Shown here piece by piece: positions 1 to 9,330 of a stretch of DNA of 64,000 nt. Positions within the stretch are counted from its first letter, which is position 1. The number at the start of each line of letters is the position of its first letter. Under the pieces are notes generated by a model, which made no database searches, had not been told where the DNA came from, and saw only the letters and a list, made by a program, of their open reading frames with translations. The DNA comes from Shewanella gelidimarina (lineage in GTDB: Bacteria > Pseudomonadota > Gammaproteobacteria > Enterobacterales > Shewanellaceae): NCBI RefSeq assembly GCF_023283945.1, contig NZ_JAKIKW010000016.1, positions 1 to 64,000 on the forward strand. Reading direction: 5' to 3'. The position numbers were made by a program, and so were the translations under genes.

Positions 1-35
1 TCTTCGTTATATTAGAAGTAAAACAATATGTCCGG

Positions 36-111
36 GTCCCCTTCGTCTAGAGGCCTAGGACACCGCCCTTTCACGGCGGTAACAGGGGTTCGAATCCCCT
101 AGGGGATACCA
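36..111 (+). tRNA. tRNA-Glu (UUC)
   Basis: Full cloverleaf of 76 nt including an encoded CCA end. The acceptor arm pairs GTCCCCT (36-42) with AGGGGAT (101-107), the anticodon stem CCGCC/GGCGG encloses a CTTTCAC loop with anticodon TTC at 70-72, and the T-arm carries GGTTCGAATCC. The tRNA-Ala lies 32 bp downstream, so both are probably cut from one precursor that starts before the window. Confidence 0.97.
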
Positions 112-143
112 ATATTTACGATTTTATACTGTTTGTATGAAAT

Positions 144-219
144 GGGGCCTTAGCTCAGTTGGGAGAGCGCAACACTGGCAGTGTTGAGGTCAGCGGTTCG
201 ATCCCGCTAGGCTCCACCA
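144..219 (+). tRNA. tRNA-Ala (GGC)
   Basis: Full 76-nt cloverleaf with encoded CCA. The acceptor arm GGGGCCT (144-150) pairs with AGGCTCC (209-215) with one G-T pair. The anticodon stem CAACA/TGTTG encloses CTGGCAG with anticodon GGC at 177-179. It is followed by a hairpin terminator about 30 bp on, which closes the two-tRNA unit. Confidence 0.97.
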
Positions 220-247
220 TTTCTATCATTAAGTTGATAAATACTAG

Positions 248-271
248 AAACCACCTAAAGGTGGTTTTTTT
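248..271 (+). terminator. Terminator of the tRNA-Glu/tRNA-Ala unit
   Basis: AAACCACC pairs with GGTGGTTT across a TAAA loop and runs into seven T residues, a standard Rho-independent signal. The rest of the stretch to the ABC gene (272-553) holds one further hairpin at 483-514 and no credible gene. Confidence 0.9.
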
Positions 272-482
272 GTGCCTATAAATTGAGAATGAACCTGAAT
301 GTATGACAACGATAGAAGTCTCTCAATATACTCTTGCGTCACATCACTATCCTTTATTATTCATTTTAAGATCAATGTCTTGTTATCTCAGATATGTTTA
401 GTGCGCATAGAGTGGGTATGTTCTCTTTCAAGAAAAATAAATTAGGCGTGTAACTTCAAATCCTCATGGCTTATTGCTCATA

Positions 483-514
483 AAGTAAAGCCACCTCAGA
501 CGGTGGCTTTACTT
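483..514 (-). terminator. Hairpin downstream of the ABC exporter gene
   Basis: A 13-bp perfect inverted repeat (AAGTAAAGCCACC / GGTGGCTTTACTT) with a 6-nt loop. It sits about 40 bp past the stop of the minus-strand ABC gene. The T-tract is interrupted, so termination is likely but not certain. Confidence 0.6.
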
Positions 515-553
515 ATAGGATGTAAATTGCTGACACTATAACTAGAGAGTTGG

Positions 554-2383
554 TTATTTAACCCCTAAGAAACCACCTGTTTGGTGAGCCCATAGCTGGG
601 CGTAGATCCCATCAGAACGAATAAGTTCTTGATGGCTACCTTGTTCAACAATTTTGCCCTTATCAAGCACTATCAATCTATCCATTGCAGCAATAGTCGA
701 TAAGCGGTGTGCAATCGCAATCACCGTTTTCCCTTCCATTAACTGGTATAAACTTTCTTGAATTGCAGCTTCTACTTCTGAATCTAACGCTGATGTCGCT
801 TCATCAAGTAATAAAATTGGCGCATTTTTTAGCAGTACGCGTGCAATCGCGACTCGCTGGCGTTGACCGCCCGATAATTTTACGCCGCGTTCACCAACTT
901 GTGCATCAAGCCCTACGTTGCCTTCAGGATCGCTTAGGCCTTGAATGAACTCATAGGCTTGTGAGTTCTTGATTGCACTGGTTAATTCCTCTTCAGACGC
1001 ATCAGGGTTGCCGTAAAGAATATTATCCCTAATTGAGCGGTGGAGTAGGGAGGTATCCTGGGTAACCATACCAATATGCGCTCGTAGTGAATCTTGAGTG
1101 ACTTGGGTTATATCTTGTTTATCAATAAGAATCTTTCCTGCCTCAACATCATGAAAGCGCATTAGCAAGTTCACTAACGTTGATTTACCGGCACCAGAGC
1201 GGCCAACTAAGCCCACTTTTTCCCCTGCTTTGATATTGAGTTCTAACTTGTCAATAACAGCAGTGCTTTCACCGTAGTGAAAACTTACGTCATTAAAGTC
1301 GATGCTGCCTTTATCAACAGTTAGGTCTGGCGCATTATCAATATCGGTTATTTCAGTTGGTTTTGACAACGTATTAATGCCATCTGCAACAGTGCCGATA
1401 TTTTCAAAGAGAGAGCTTATTTCCCACATTATCCATTGAGACATACCGTTAAGGCGTAAAGACAAGCTTATGGCAACGGCGATAGCCCCAACAGTAATGG
1501 CGCTATCACTCCATAGCCAAATAGAGACCGCAGCAATACTAAACGCCAACATGTAGTTAATTATCTGCACGCTAACATTTATCCAAGTCACTAGGCGCAT
1601 TTGACGATAAACGGCATGCAGGAAGGTTTTCATGCTGCCTTTTGCGTACTCAGCTTCTTGTTGGGTGTGAGAGAATAATTTGACCGTGGCAATGTTGGTA
1701 TAACTATCGACAATGCGACCAGTCATGGTTGAGCGAGCATCAGCTTGTTCCGTTGATACTTTTTTAAGTTTAGGTAAAAACTTTATTTGTAAAACAATGT
1801 AGACCAACAGCCAAACAAGCATTGGCAACATTAATCTCAAGTCGGCTTTTGCCATCATCACGACCATAGAGGTGAAATACACTAAAATATACACCAGCAC
1901 ATCGAGCAACTTAGTGACGGTTTCTCTTACAGCAAGTGAAGTCTGCATAACTTTAGTGGCAATTCGACCGGCAAAGTCATTTTGATAAAAAGACACACTT
2001 TGTTTGAGCAAGTAACGGTGAGCCAGCCAGCGAATGGACATGGGGTAATTACCCAGTAGCCCTTGGTAAACAATTAATGCGTGTAATAAGACAAGTGATG
2101 GGATAACGACTAATACCAGAATGGTCATGCCGAGTAACTTCATGCCCTCTTTTTCAAACAGTGTTTCAGGATCACTATTGATTAATATGTCGACCAAATC
2201 ACCCATAAATCCAAATAAAGACACCTCTAATATTGCCAGCAGTGCCGTTAAAATAGACATAATGATTAACGGAACTTCAAACCCCTTGGTGTAATGACGA
2301 CAAAAGGCGTATATCCCTTTAGGAGGCTGTTCTGGTTCTTCTGGGGGCAGAGCATTGACCCAGGATTCAAATCTCTTAAACAT
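554..2383 (-). CDS. ABC exporter, fused permease/ATPase (MsbA/multidrug type)
   Basis: Half-transporter of 609 residues that would work as an inner-membrane homodimer pumping a hydrophobic substrate outward. The N-terminal half (about residues 35-320) has the membrane segments of an ABC type-1 exporter. The C-terminal half is an ATPase with Walker A GRSGAGKST near residue 394, signature LSGGQ near 501, Walker B ILLLDEAT near 522 and the H-loop His in AIAHRLS near 557. All ATPase motifs are intact. The length is typical of single-chain exporters. It stands alone on the minus strand, divergent from the alkylation-repair genes. The substrate cannot be read from sequence; drug, lipid or peptide are all possible. 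Confidence 0.9.
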   Translation of the reverse strand: MFKRFESWVNALPPEEPEQPPKGIYAFCRHYTKGFEVPLIIMSILTALLAILEVSLFGFMGDLVDILINSDPETLFEKEGMKLLGMTILVLVVIPSLVLLHALIVYQGLLGNYPMSIRWLAHRYLLKQSVSFYQNDFAGRIATKVMQTSLAVRETVTKLLDVLVYILVYFTSMVVMMAKADLRLMLPMLVWLLVYIVLQIKFLPKLKKVSTEQADARSTMTGRIVDSYTNIATVKLFSHTQQEAEYAKGSMKTFLHAVYRQMRLVTWINVSVQIINYMLAFSIAAVSIWLWSDSAITVGAIAVAISLSLRLNGMSQWIMWEISSLFENIGTVADGINTLSKPTEITDIDNAPDLTVDKGSIDFNDVSFHYGESTAVIDKLELNIKAGEKVGLVGRSGAGKSTLVNLLMRFHDVEAGKILIDKQDITQVTQDSLRAHIGMVTQDTSLLHRSIRDNILYGNPDASEEELTSAIKNSQAYEFIQGLSDPEGNVGLDAQVGERGVKLSGGQRQRVAIARVLLKNAPILLLDEATSALDSEVEAAIQESLYQLMEGKTVIAIAHRLSTIAAMDRLIVLDKGKIVEQGSHQELIRSDGIYAQLWAHQTGGFLGVK

Positions 2384-2561
2384 GTAATGTCTCAGTTGTT
2401 ATTGATGGTTTGTAAAAATGTTGCTTAGTCGGGTTAGCATACTCGGAATTGAAGATGTAAGGGCAAGAAAACAGAATTTATATTCAGTTCCGTTTTCCGC
2501 TAGTGGTAAAGGCTTTGTTTGGGTAATATTCATTTATCGCTAAGACAAATACGGAAGAACA

Positions 2562-4079
2562 ATGGTCAATCACGATTGTACTATCGCCAGTGATGTTTGC
2601 CGAAAAGCGAGGCTTGCACGAGATGCTCGATTTGATGGTCAGTTTTTTACTGGTGTGCTGACCACCGGCATATACTGCCGTAGTATTTGCCCCGCAGTGA
2701 GTCCAAAAGAGGAGAATGTGCGTTATTTTGATTCTCCATTAAAAGCGGCAAATGCAGGTCTCAGGCCTTGTTTACGCTGCCGTCCCGACAGTGCACCGGG
2801 CTCATTTGCGTGGAAAGGTGTCGCGACAACATTAGAAAGAGCAGTTTCTTTGATTAATATGGGAGCGCTTACCGGAGCGGATGCAATAAGTATTGAGCAG
2901 CTGTCAGAACGTTTGGGGGTAAGTAGTCGCTATTTACGCAAGCTTTTTACCGAAGGGGTCGGCACTTCCGTTAAACAATATGCGCAGTACAGACAGCTGA
3001 TGTTTGCTAAACAGTTATTGCATCAAACAGAGCTAAGTATCACTCAAGTGGGGCTTGCCGCTGGTTTTAATAGTATTCGTCGCTTTAACGAGGTTTTTAA
3101 ACAAACATTGAAATTAACGCCATCCACATTTAGAAAGCAGGTTATATCTGCAGATGCGAATTCGTCTACAGCAAATAGTCATTTGGCGGTTCCCCGTTCT
3201 ATAGAGCCGATAAAACTGAGCGTCGAGTTGTATTATCGTCCGCCATTTGCATGGCAACAACAGCATGATTTTTATCAAGTTAGGGCTGTCTGTAAAATGG
3301 AGTGGCTGGAGGGCAATCATCATTACGGCCGCAGCTTTACCACTAATGGGGTGAGTGGTTACTTCGATGCCGAGCATAATAAAGCGCGTAATAGTTTTAA
3401 CGTTGATATTGTACTTGAAAATGAACAAGGCCTTGTAGAACTTAACGCTATCATCGCTAATATTAAAAGGGTTTTAGATCTTGATGCCAATATGCAGGCG
3501 ATAGAGCAAGTACTGTATTTGTTAGCGCCATTGCAACAAAAAATGATCCCTGGATTGCGATTACCGAGTACTTGGTCAACCTTCGAAGCCGGATGTCGGG
3601 CAGTTCTTGGACAGCAGGTTAGCATTATTCAAGCCTCAAAGTTGTTGAATCAGTTAGTACTTGCCTACGGTGAAAAGCGCATGATTAGTGATAAAGAGGT
3701 TATTTTATTTCCCACCGCGGAGGTGATAGCTAACGCGAGTTTGGATGAGTTAAAGATGCCTGGTGCAAGGAAATTAGCACTTAATGCATTAGGCGGGTTT
3801 GTAAATCAAAACCCCAATGCTGATATTAACGATTGGATATCTATTAAAGGAATTGGTCCTTGGACCGTTGCTTATGCACAAATGCGCGGAGCGAGTAACC
3901 CAGACGTCTTATTGTGTGGTGACTTGGTTGTTAAGAAACGAGTGTTAACTCTGTATCAACAGCATAGCGAAACATCTGTACCGACTGCAATCGATTACGG
4001 CGTACTGACAAAAGATATCGCCAATACCGTAAGCCCGTGGGGTAGTTATTTAACCTTTCAATTGTGGAATTTATCATGA
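2562..4079 (+). CDS. Ada-type methyl-sensing regulator fused to AlkA 3-methyladenine DNA glycosylase
   Basis: A 505-residue fusion of three parts. First is an Ada N-terminal zinc domain with Cys39, Cys43, Cys70 and Cys73, the spacing used by Ada to accept methyl groups from phosphotriesters. Second is an AraC-type helix-turn-helix (about 85-190). Third is an AlkA N-domain plus a helix-hairpin-helix glycosylase (about 215-500) containing KGIGPWT and the candidate catalytic Asp454 in CGDLVVKK. It would sense methylated DNA, activate its own operon, and excise alkylated bases. It overlaps the ogt gene by four bases (ATGA), so the two are translationally coupled: the Ada methyltransferase half is a separate protein here. 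The fusion is a known family arrangement; the regulatory role is inferred from the domains. Confidence 0.92.
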   Translation: MVNHDCTIASDVCRKARLARDARFDGQFFTGVLTTGIYCRSICPAVSPKEENVRYFDSPLKAANAGLRPCLRCRPDSAPGSFAWKGVATTLERAVSLINMGALTGADAISIEQLSERLGVSSRYLRKLFTEGVGTSVKQYAQYRQLMFAKQLLHQTELSITQVGLAAGFNSIRRFNEVFKQTLKLTPSTFRKQVISADANSSTANSHLAVPRSIEPIKLSVELYYRPPFAWQQQHDFYQVRAVCKMEWLEGNHHYGRSFTTNGVSGYFDAEHNKARNSFNVDIVLENEQGLVELNAIIANIKRVLDLDANMQAIEQVLYLLAPLQQKMIPGLRLPSTWSTFEAGCRAVLGQQVSIIQASKLLNQLVLAYGEKRMISDKEVILFPTAEVIANASLDELKMPGARKLALNALGGFVNQNPNADINDWISIKGIGPWTVAYAQMRGASNPDVLLCGDLVVKKRVLTLYQQHSETSVPTAIDYGVLTKDIANTVSPWGSYLTFQLWNLS

Positions 4080-4606
4080 AAAATGTTGCACCATTAGCAA
4101 AACTCAATTTTGATACTCGCGTGGGTGTTATCTCGCTCTGTGCCAATGCATCAGGCATTTCTCATCTAAATTTTATTCCGCAAGCAGCTGATGATTGGAA
4201 GACAAGAGAGTTGACGTTTGACGCCACAACAGAGCTCCAATCATTAACGACTGCAAAGTCACACCTAAACCAAGCAAAGCGTGAACTGCTTGAATATTTA
4301 GCAGGGGAACGGCAGCAATTTAGTGTGGCTCTGGCACCACAAGGGACTGACTTTCAAAAGCAAGTTTGGCAAGCTTTAAGTCAACTTCGCTATGGTGAAA
4401 CATGCAGTTACGCGGATATAGCAACCCAAATAGCTCGACCTAAAGCGGTGAGAGCGGTCGGCACCGCTAATGGCGCTAATCCCATCGCCATTATAGTGCC
4501 TTGCCATCGGGTGATAGGCAAAAATGGTAAATTAACGGGCTATGCCTATGGTATTGCACTTAAGCAAAAGTTGTTACAAATGGAAGGGATCAGTCTATTT
4601 AAATAA
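4076..4606 (+). CDS. ogt: Methylated-DNA--protein-cysteine methyltransferase (O6-methylguanine repair)
   Basis: Suicide enzyme of 176 residues that takes the methyl group from O6-methylguanine onto its own cysteine. The active-site motif PCHRV is present with nucleophile Cys143, followed by the GxxxGYAYG region. I place the start at the ATG of the ATGA overlap with the upstream Ada/AlkA stop. The GTG at 4064 would add four residues inside the upstream gene and is less likely. Together with the upstream fusion it forms a two-gene adaptive response unit against alkylating damage. Confidence 0.93.
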   Translation: MKNVAPLAKLNFDTRVGVISLCANASGISHLNFIPQAADDWKTRELTFDATTELQSLTTAKSHLNQAKRELLEYLAGERQQFSVALAPQGTDFQKQVWQALSQLRYGETCSYADIATQIARPKAVRAVGTANGANPIAIIVPCHRVIGKNGKLTGYAYGIALKQKLLQMEGISLFK

Positions 4607-4731
4607 TGTTTAAGACCCATATTGACCAAAAGTCAGTGCTCGTTAACGGTATTTACCATCAAATAAAAGCTTTTGAAGCGATATTAGCGTAGAATAACGC
4701 CCTTATTTTTGATTAGGCAACGCCCGTAAAT

Positions 4732-6054
4732 ATGACTCAGCCAGATCCAGTAACGACAGCCGCTTCAACCTCAGTGGATACTACAGCGAATCACCGTTCT
4801 TTTACGGAGTTAGGGTTGATCCCCGAGCTATTAGAAACGCTTAAAGCATTGGATTATCAGTCTCCAACGGCTATTCAGCAAAGCACTATTCCAGCCGTTA
4901 TCGCGGGTCGAGATGTGTTAGGTGGCGCGATCACAGGTTCTGGAAAAACGGCCGCGTTTGCATTGCCGATTATTCAACTGCTCGCTAAGTCATCAAAGCA
5001 AAGTAAGCAAGGCAATGTTGTTTCTAGTTTGGTGTTGGTTCCGACTCGAGAATTGGCGCAGCAAGTCGCTGACAGTTTTATGCGATATGCCCAAAATATT
5101 AAGCCTAATCTAAAAGTACTTGCGGTTTTCGGTGGTGTTTCAACTAATACCCAAATGCTGAGTTTACGCGGCGGTGCAGACATTCTTGTAGCGACGCCTG
5201 GGCGCCTACTCGACTTGATCTCAAGCAATGCGGTTAAGCTCGATAAAGTGAGCACGCTTGTCCTCGATGAAGCTGATCGAATGCTGAGCCTAGGCTTTAC
5301 TGAAGAGTTAACGGCGTTACTTGAAAAACTGCCAGCTAAAAAGCAAACGTTACTGTTTTCAGCGACCTTTCCTGAAGAAGTGACGTCACTGACCCAATCA
5401 TTACTTAATAACCCTGTAGATGTTCAACTGCAAAGCCAAGAAGAAAACACCTTGGTTCAGCGTGTTATCACGGTTAATCGTAACCGTAAAACGCCTTTGT
5501 TAGTTCAACTGATTAAAGAGAATGATTGGCAACAAATCTTAATCTTTGCCAGTGCAAAGTATACCTGCGATCGTTTAGCACATAAGCTCGATAATGCAGG
5601 GATCAAGGCCGAAATCTTCCACAGTGATAAAGCCCAAGGCACAAGAACTCGAGTACTCGATGGTTTTAAACGAGGTGAGATCCGGGTGCTTATTGCGACA
5701 GACATTGCAGCGCGCGGTATTGATATTGAAAAACTGCCTATTGTGATTAACTATGAGCTCCCACGTAGCCCTGCCGATTACATGCACCGTATTGGTCGAA
5801 GTGGCCGTGCTGGCGAAGCGGGTATAGCACTATCATTGATTTCTCACGATGAATACCAGCATTTCGCAGTGATTGAGAAAAAGAACAAGTTAAGGCTTGA
5901 ACGTGAACAACATCTCGGTTTTGAAGCCGATGAAGAGGCTCCTGAAGATTGTCCATCACGTGTAGAGAAACCGATGGCAAAACCAGCGGGTAGCGGTAAG
6001 AAACATCGCAATAAAATGCCTCAGGCAAACACAGAACTTTGGTCAAAAAAGTAA
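4732..6054 (+). CDS. DEAD-box ATP-dependent RNA helicase (RhlE-like)
   Basis: RNA helicase of 440 residues with a complete motif set: Q motif in the first 40 residues (F...SPTAIQ), Walker A AITGSGKT (66-73), PTRELA, DEAD (179-182), SAT, and HRIGRSGRAG near 351-360. The C-terminal tail is short and basic (KKHRNKMPQ). Proteins of this family remodel RNA in ribosome assembly, mRNA decay or cold adaptation. The sequence does not fix which role applies, and I do not assign an E. coli orthologue. It appears monocistronic, with a TAGAAT-like -10 element about 40 bp upstream of the start. Confidence 0.92.
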   Translation: MTQPDPVTTAASTSVDTTANHRSFTELGLIPELLETLKALDYQSPTAIQQSTIPAVIAGRDVLGGAITGSGKTAAFALPIIQLLAKSSKQSKQGNVVSSLVLVPTRELAQQVADSFMRYAQNIKPNLKVLAVFGGVSTNTQMLSLRGGADILVATPGRLLDLISSNAVKLDKVSTLVLDEADRMLSLGFTEELTALLEKLPAKKQTLLFSATFPEEVTSLTQSLLNNPVDVQLQSQEENTLVQRVITVNRNRKTPLLVQLIKENDWQQILIFASAKYTCDRLAHKLDNAGIKAEIFHSDKAQGTRTRVLDGFKRGEIRVLIATDIAARGIDIEKLPIVINYELPRSPADYMHRIGRSGRAGEAGIALSLISHDEYQHFAVIEKKNKLRLEREQHLGFEADEEAPEDCPSRVEKPMAKPAGSGKKHRNKMPQANTELWSKK

Positions 6055-6109
6055 GTCGCCATTGTAAATTTCACTTCGTTTAACACTAATAATGTATTTA
6101 GGAAAAAGT

Positions 6110-6580
6110 ATGCAGCACCTATTTTGGTTAGTAGAAGGACAAATTGCAGGACGCAGCGGTCCCAATAAAGACGCTTGGGACTTATCTGAATTGAAAGAAG
6201 AGGGCATCGATGCCATTCTTTCAGTTAATAATGGCGAGTCATGTGAAGATACTGATTTTGCTTCGATTAACATCGAATACCAGTGCATTCCCTTTTCGCG
6301 TAATGCGCCGCCAGAAGCTGGGGATCTTGAGTTCTGTGTCGAACAAGTGCCAAAAGCACTGGCTTACATCAGAGAATGCGAAGCACAAAATAAAACAGTT
6401 CTTATCCATTGCCGCTCAGGTAAAGATAGAACAGGCCTGATTATGGCCTATTACTTAATGGACAACGGCGCAGCACCATTGCACGCCGTGAGCCAGATAA
6501 GAGCCATACGTGATATTGCATTTAGTGCCGATGGTTGGGATCAATTTGCATTTGATGTGCTTTATGCGTTACAAGAATAG
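6110..6580 (+). CDS. Dual-specificity/tyrosine phosphatase family protein
   Basis: A 156-residue cytoplasmic protein with the cysteine phosphatase signature HCRSGKDRTG (nucleophile Cys101, phosphate-binding Arg107) and an upstream Asp-containing segment. I chose the ATG at 6110 because AGGA lies 7-8 bases ahead. An in-frame ATG at 6092 would add six residues without a ribosome site. Its substrate (phosphoprotein, nucleotide or phosphoinositide) cannot be read from the sequence. Confidence 0.85.
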   Translation: MQHLFWLVEGQIAGRSGPNKDAWDLSELKEEGIDAILSVNNGESCEDTDFASINIEYQCIPFSRNAPPEAGDLEFCVEQVPKALAYIRECEAQNKTVLIHCRSGKDRTGLIMAYYLMDNGAAPLHAVSQIRAIRDIAFSADGWDQFAFDVLYALQE

Positions 6581-6607
6581 ATACTAGTTAACGACTGAAG
6601 TTATTTA

Positions 6608-6690
6608 ATGAAAGCAATCGGATTGCTTAAAAGCTTATCAATCAAATCAATGTTTATCTGGACAGCCATCATGCTATTGGCTGCCAGACA
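6608..6690 (+). other. Out-of-frame lipoprotein signal peptide of the phospholipase D gene
   Basis: From ATG 6608 the frame reads a typical lipoprotein leader: positively charged start MKAIGLLK, then a hydrophobic stretch ending IWTAIMLLAA. In the +1-related frame of the downstream gene the same bases read IGCQTSPLYPDK. Restoring one GGCT unit at 6679-6682, or one base there, would join them as MLLAGCQTS or MLLGCQTS, a proper lipobox. So the leader and the enzyme body are one gene separated by a small frameshift. Confidence 0.75.
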
Positions 6691-6762
6691 TCCCCTCTAT
6701 ACCCTGATAAAACATCTACATTTAAGCTTTCTAAACAAACTCAATCAGTACTTTCCCAATAT

Positions 6763-8148
6763 GTGGCAGCCGATCTTCAAGCTAATCCTAATTTGACGGG
6801 CGTGGTGCCATTGAGTGATGGTGTAGATGCTTTAATCGCAAGGTTAGTATTGGTTAATGCTGCAACGACGAGTATCGATCTGCAATACTATATTTACCGT
6901 GCTGATGAGTCAGGGAGGTTGTTGTTGTGGCATCTAATGGATGCAGCTGAACGCGGTGTCAGAGTGAGAATACTGCTCGATGATATGGCGACTAAGGATG
7001 CAGATAACACGCTACTGTTATTGGCAATGCACAACAATATTGATGTTCGGTTATACAATCCCTCATTTGAACGATATTTTAGAAATCTCGCATTTATCGG
7101 CAGTTTTTCTCGTTTAAATCATCGTATGCATAATAAGTCCCTAACCGTTGATAATACAATTACCGTAGTGGGTGGCCGCAATATTGGCAATGAGTATTTT
7201 TCTAACCATAGCGATGTCGATTTTGGTGATTTTGACTTGATGACCATTGGCGAAGCCGTTGATGAAGTATCGGACCAATTTGATTTGTATTGGAATGCGC
7301 CTTTAACGGTTGAAATCAATGCGCTTGCTGAGCGTAAAGTGACTGAGCAGGAGTTAGCGCAGGCAATGACGGTGGTTGATAATGCTAAAGCCGAGTATCA
7401 AGATAATCCGTACGTAAAACGTTTGTTAAGCAGCCAGTTATTACAGAAGATGGAAAACCACTCATTACCTTGGTATTGGGGGCAGGCAACACTAATTTAT
7501 GATCAACCGGATAAACAAAACCATCAATTAGACTCTGATAATATTTTGGCCGATTTAGGGGCGTTTCTATCACAAGCGAGTCAAGAGGTCCTTATTGTAT
7601 CACCGTATTTCGTGCCCACTCGAGCAGGCGCTAATAACTTAATTGCAGCGGTCGAAAAGGGCATTAAGGTTACCATACTAACCAATAGCCTTGCGGCAAC
7701 GGATGTGTTGGCAGTACACGCTGGGTATCGGACTTACCGGCAGCGGTTATTAGAATCTGGGGTGAGAATATTTGAAGTTAAGGCCAACCTAGAGCTGAAA
7801 CGAAGCAGTAGTTGGACGGGAAGCTCAAAGAGTAGTCTGCATGCCAAAACGTTTATTATCGATAGAGACTCTCTATTTGTTGGCTCTTTTAATTTTGACC
7901 CTCGCTCTGCATGGCTGAATACTGAAATGGGCCTCATTATTCGCAATCGTGAGCTTGCAAGTGAGGTGGTTAATGGCATAGAGGAAAGCTTAGCTGCAAA
8001 TACTTATCGACTGTCAATTAGAGATGAAGAAATCGTCTGGCATGATGATTCGAAACAGCGAGAAATATATACCGAACCCGATGCTGGCCTTTGGCGTAAG
8101 TTTTTAGTCGATTGCATCGCATTGCTACCCATTGAGTCACAGCTTTAA
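6763..8148 (+). CDS. Phospholipase D / cardiolipin synthase-like protein, N-terminus frameshifted
   Basis: The intact body has 461 residues and both HKD catalytic motifs: HNKSLTVD with GGRNIGNEYF, and HAKTFIIDRD with GSFNFDPRS. Enzymes with two HKD motifs hydrolyse or exchange phosphodiester head groups of phospholipids; the ClsC subgroup makes cardiolipin. The only start available in this frame is the GTG at 6763, which has no ribosome-binding site. In-frame coding continues upstream of it (GCQTSPLYPDKTSTFK and so on) back to a stop at 6628, and the missing start and signal peptide lie in another frame from 6608. The natural product is therefore probably a lipoprotein of about 514 residues; as it stands the gene may be inactive, cytosolic, or subject to a sequencing error. 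Confidence 0.82.
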   Translation: MAADLQANPNLTGVVPLSDGVDALIARLVLVNAATTSIDLQYYIYRADESGRLLLWHLMDAAERGVRVRILLDDMATKDADNTLLLLAMHNNIDVRLYNPSFERYFRNLAFIGSFSRLNHRMHNKSLTVDNTITVVGGRNIGNEYFSNHSDVDFGDFDLMTIGEAVDEVSDQFDLYWNAPLTVEINALAERKVTEQELAQAMTVVDNAKAEYQDNPYVKRLLSSQLLQKMENHSLPWYWGQATLIYDQPDKQNHQLDSDNILADLGAFLSQASQEVLIVSPYFVPTRAGANNLIAAVEKGIKVTILTNSLAATDVLAVHAGYRTYRQRLLESGVRIFEVKANLELKRSSSWTGSSKSSLHAKTFIIDRDSLFVGSFNFDPRSAWLNTEMGLIIRNRELASEVVNGIEESLAANTYRLSIRDEEIVWHDDSKQREIYTEPDAGLWRKFLVDCIALLPIESQL

Positions 8149-8238
8149 TTGAGAGTTTAATATGATTGGGGTAAAGTTTACCCGGGGTAATCTGGGATCC
8201 GCCAGCAAGATGGATTTATTAAAAGAGACGGCAGTATA

Positions 8239-9141
8239 ATGAAAAGTAAGGCAAAGCAAGCTCAAGGGTTATTATTGTTTCAGCTGTCATATACTCAGTT
8301 GTTTGCGCTGGGAACATTAAAGGTGCGTGAGTTGGTGCCTTACAGTCCATTGAGTGTCATACCTCACTCTCATCCCACTATTTTAGGTGCCGCAACAATA
8401 CGTGGCACCACTATTCCTGTTGTTGATATGGCTGCTGCAGTGGGTTATCGGCCTATATCGGAACAGGAGCGTAAAGATTGCTACATTATCATTACGGACT
8501 GCCAACGTATGGTGATCGGTTTCCTGGTTCGAGCTATCGATAAAATCATCGAATGTAACTGGCGAGATATAGAAGCGCCTCCGAATAATTTAGGCAAAAA
8601 TGCCTTTTTGACGGGTGTGACACGTATTGACGATAAGTTAGTGCAATTACTAGACGTAGAGCTATTACTGTCAAAAGTCTTTCCAGCAAGTCCAGAAACC
8701 ACAAGAGCGATATTGACGGATGTACAGCGAGAGCGTCTCAAGCCTTTACACATTTTGCTTGTTGATGACTCGATGGTGGCACGTAAACAGTTGTCTGACG
8801 CACTTGATAGCATCAATATCCCTTATCAGGTTACCGCCGATGGTCAACATGCTCTCTCGATTATGCAGCAAGCTGAAAAAAGTGGTCAGGCGATTGATAT
8901 TCTGGTTAGCGATATTGAAATGCCTGGCCTAGATGGTTATGAATTGGCATTTGAGGTTAAGAATAATCCGGCGATTGCCGATGCTTATATTATCTTACAT
9001 ACGTCGTTATCGAGTGAGATCAGTGTGAGTCAGGCTCATCAAGTGGGTGCTGATGAAGCGCTCACGAAATTCGATGCCCATGAGCTTATTGACGCGATGT
9101 TACGCGGCGCCAATAAAGTACAAGTCATCGCTAATGTTTAG
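8239..9141 (+). CDS. cheV: Chemotaxis coupling protein CheV (CheW domain plus receiver)
   Basis: A 300-residue soluble scaffold linking chemoreceptors to the kinase CheA. Residues 1-160 are a CheW-like domain (ELVPYSPLSVIPHSHPTILGAATIRGTTIPVVDM). Residues 172-295 are a response-regulator receiver with the acidic pair in LLVDDS and phospho-acceptor Asp225 in VSDIEMPGLDGYEL. The domain order and length match the CheV family. It stands alone, away from a chemotaxis operon, as is common for multi-copy CheV in Shewanella and Vibrio. Phosphorylation of the receiver is thought to tune adaptation. Confidence 0.95.
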   Translation: MKSKAKQAQGLLLFQLSYTQLFALGTLKVRELVPYSPLSVIPHSHPTILGAATIRGTTIPVVDMAAAVGYRPISEQERKDCYIIITDCQRMVIGFLVRAIDKIIECNWRDIEAPPNNLGKNAFLTGVTRIDDKLVQLLDVELLLSKVFPASPETTRAILTDVQRERLKPLHILLVDDSMVARKQLSDALDSINIPYQVTADGQHALSIMQQAEKSGQAIDILVSDIEMPGLDGYELAFEVKNNPAIADAYIILHTSLSSEISVSQAHQVGADEALTKFDAHELIDAMLRGANKVQVIANV

Positions 9142-9187
9142 TAGCTTGTTAGTAAGATGCTATCTCTGAGTAATATCCAAGGCTAAA

Positions 9188-9206
9188 TGTCTACCAAAGG
9201 TAGACA
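9188..9206. promoter_or_regulatory. Inverted repeat upstream of sstT
   Basis: TGTCTACC and GGTAGACA are perfect complements separated by AAA, 125 bp ahead of sstT. It could be an operator or a leader hairpin. I know no regulator with this exact site. Confidence 0.35.
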
Positions 9207-9330
9207 ACTATGGTCACATCCGATACAAACAGTGTGGAAGGAAGATTAATTTTATTTAAGGCTTACCATTTTGCTGAGAACCCTTAAATCAAATTGATAC
9301 ATACTAAAAATTATAATGATAGGTTAAGTA

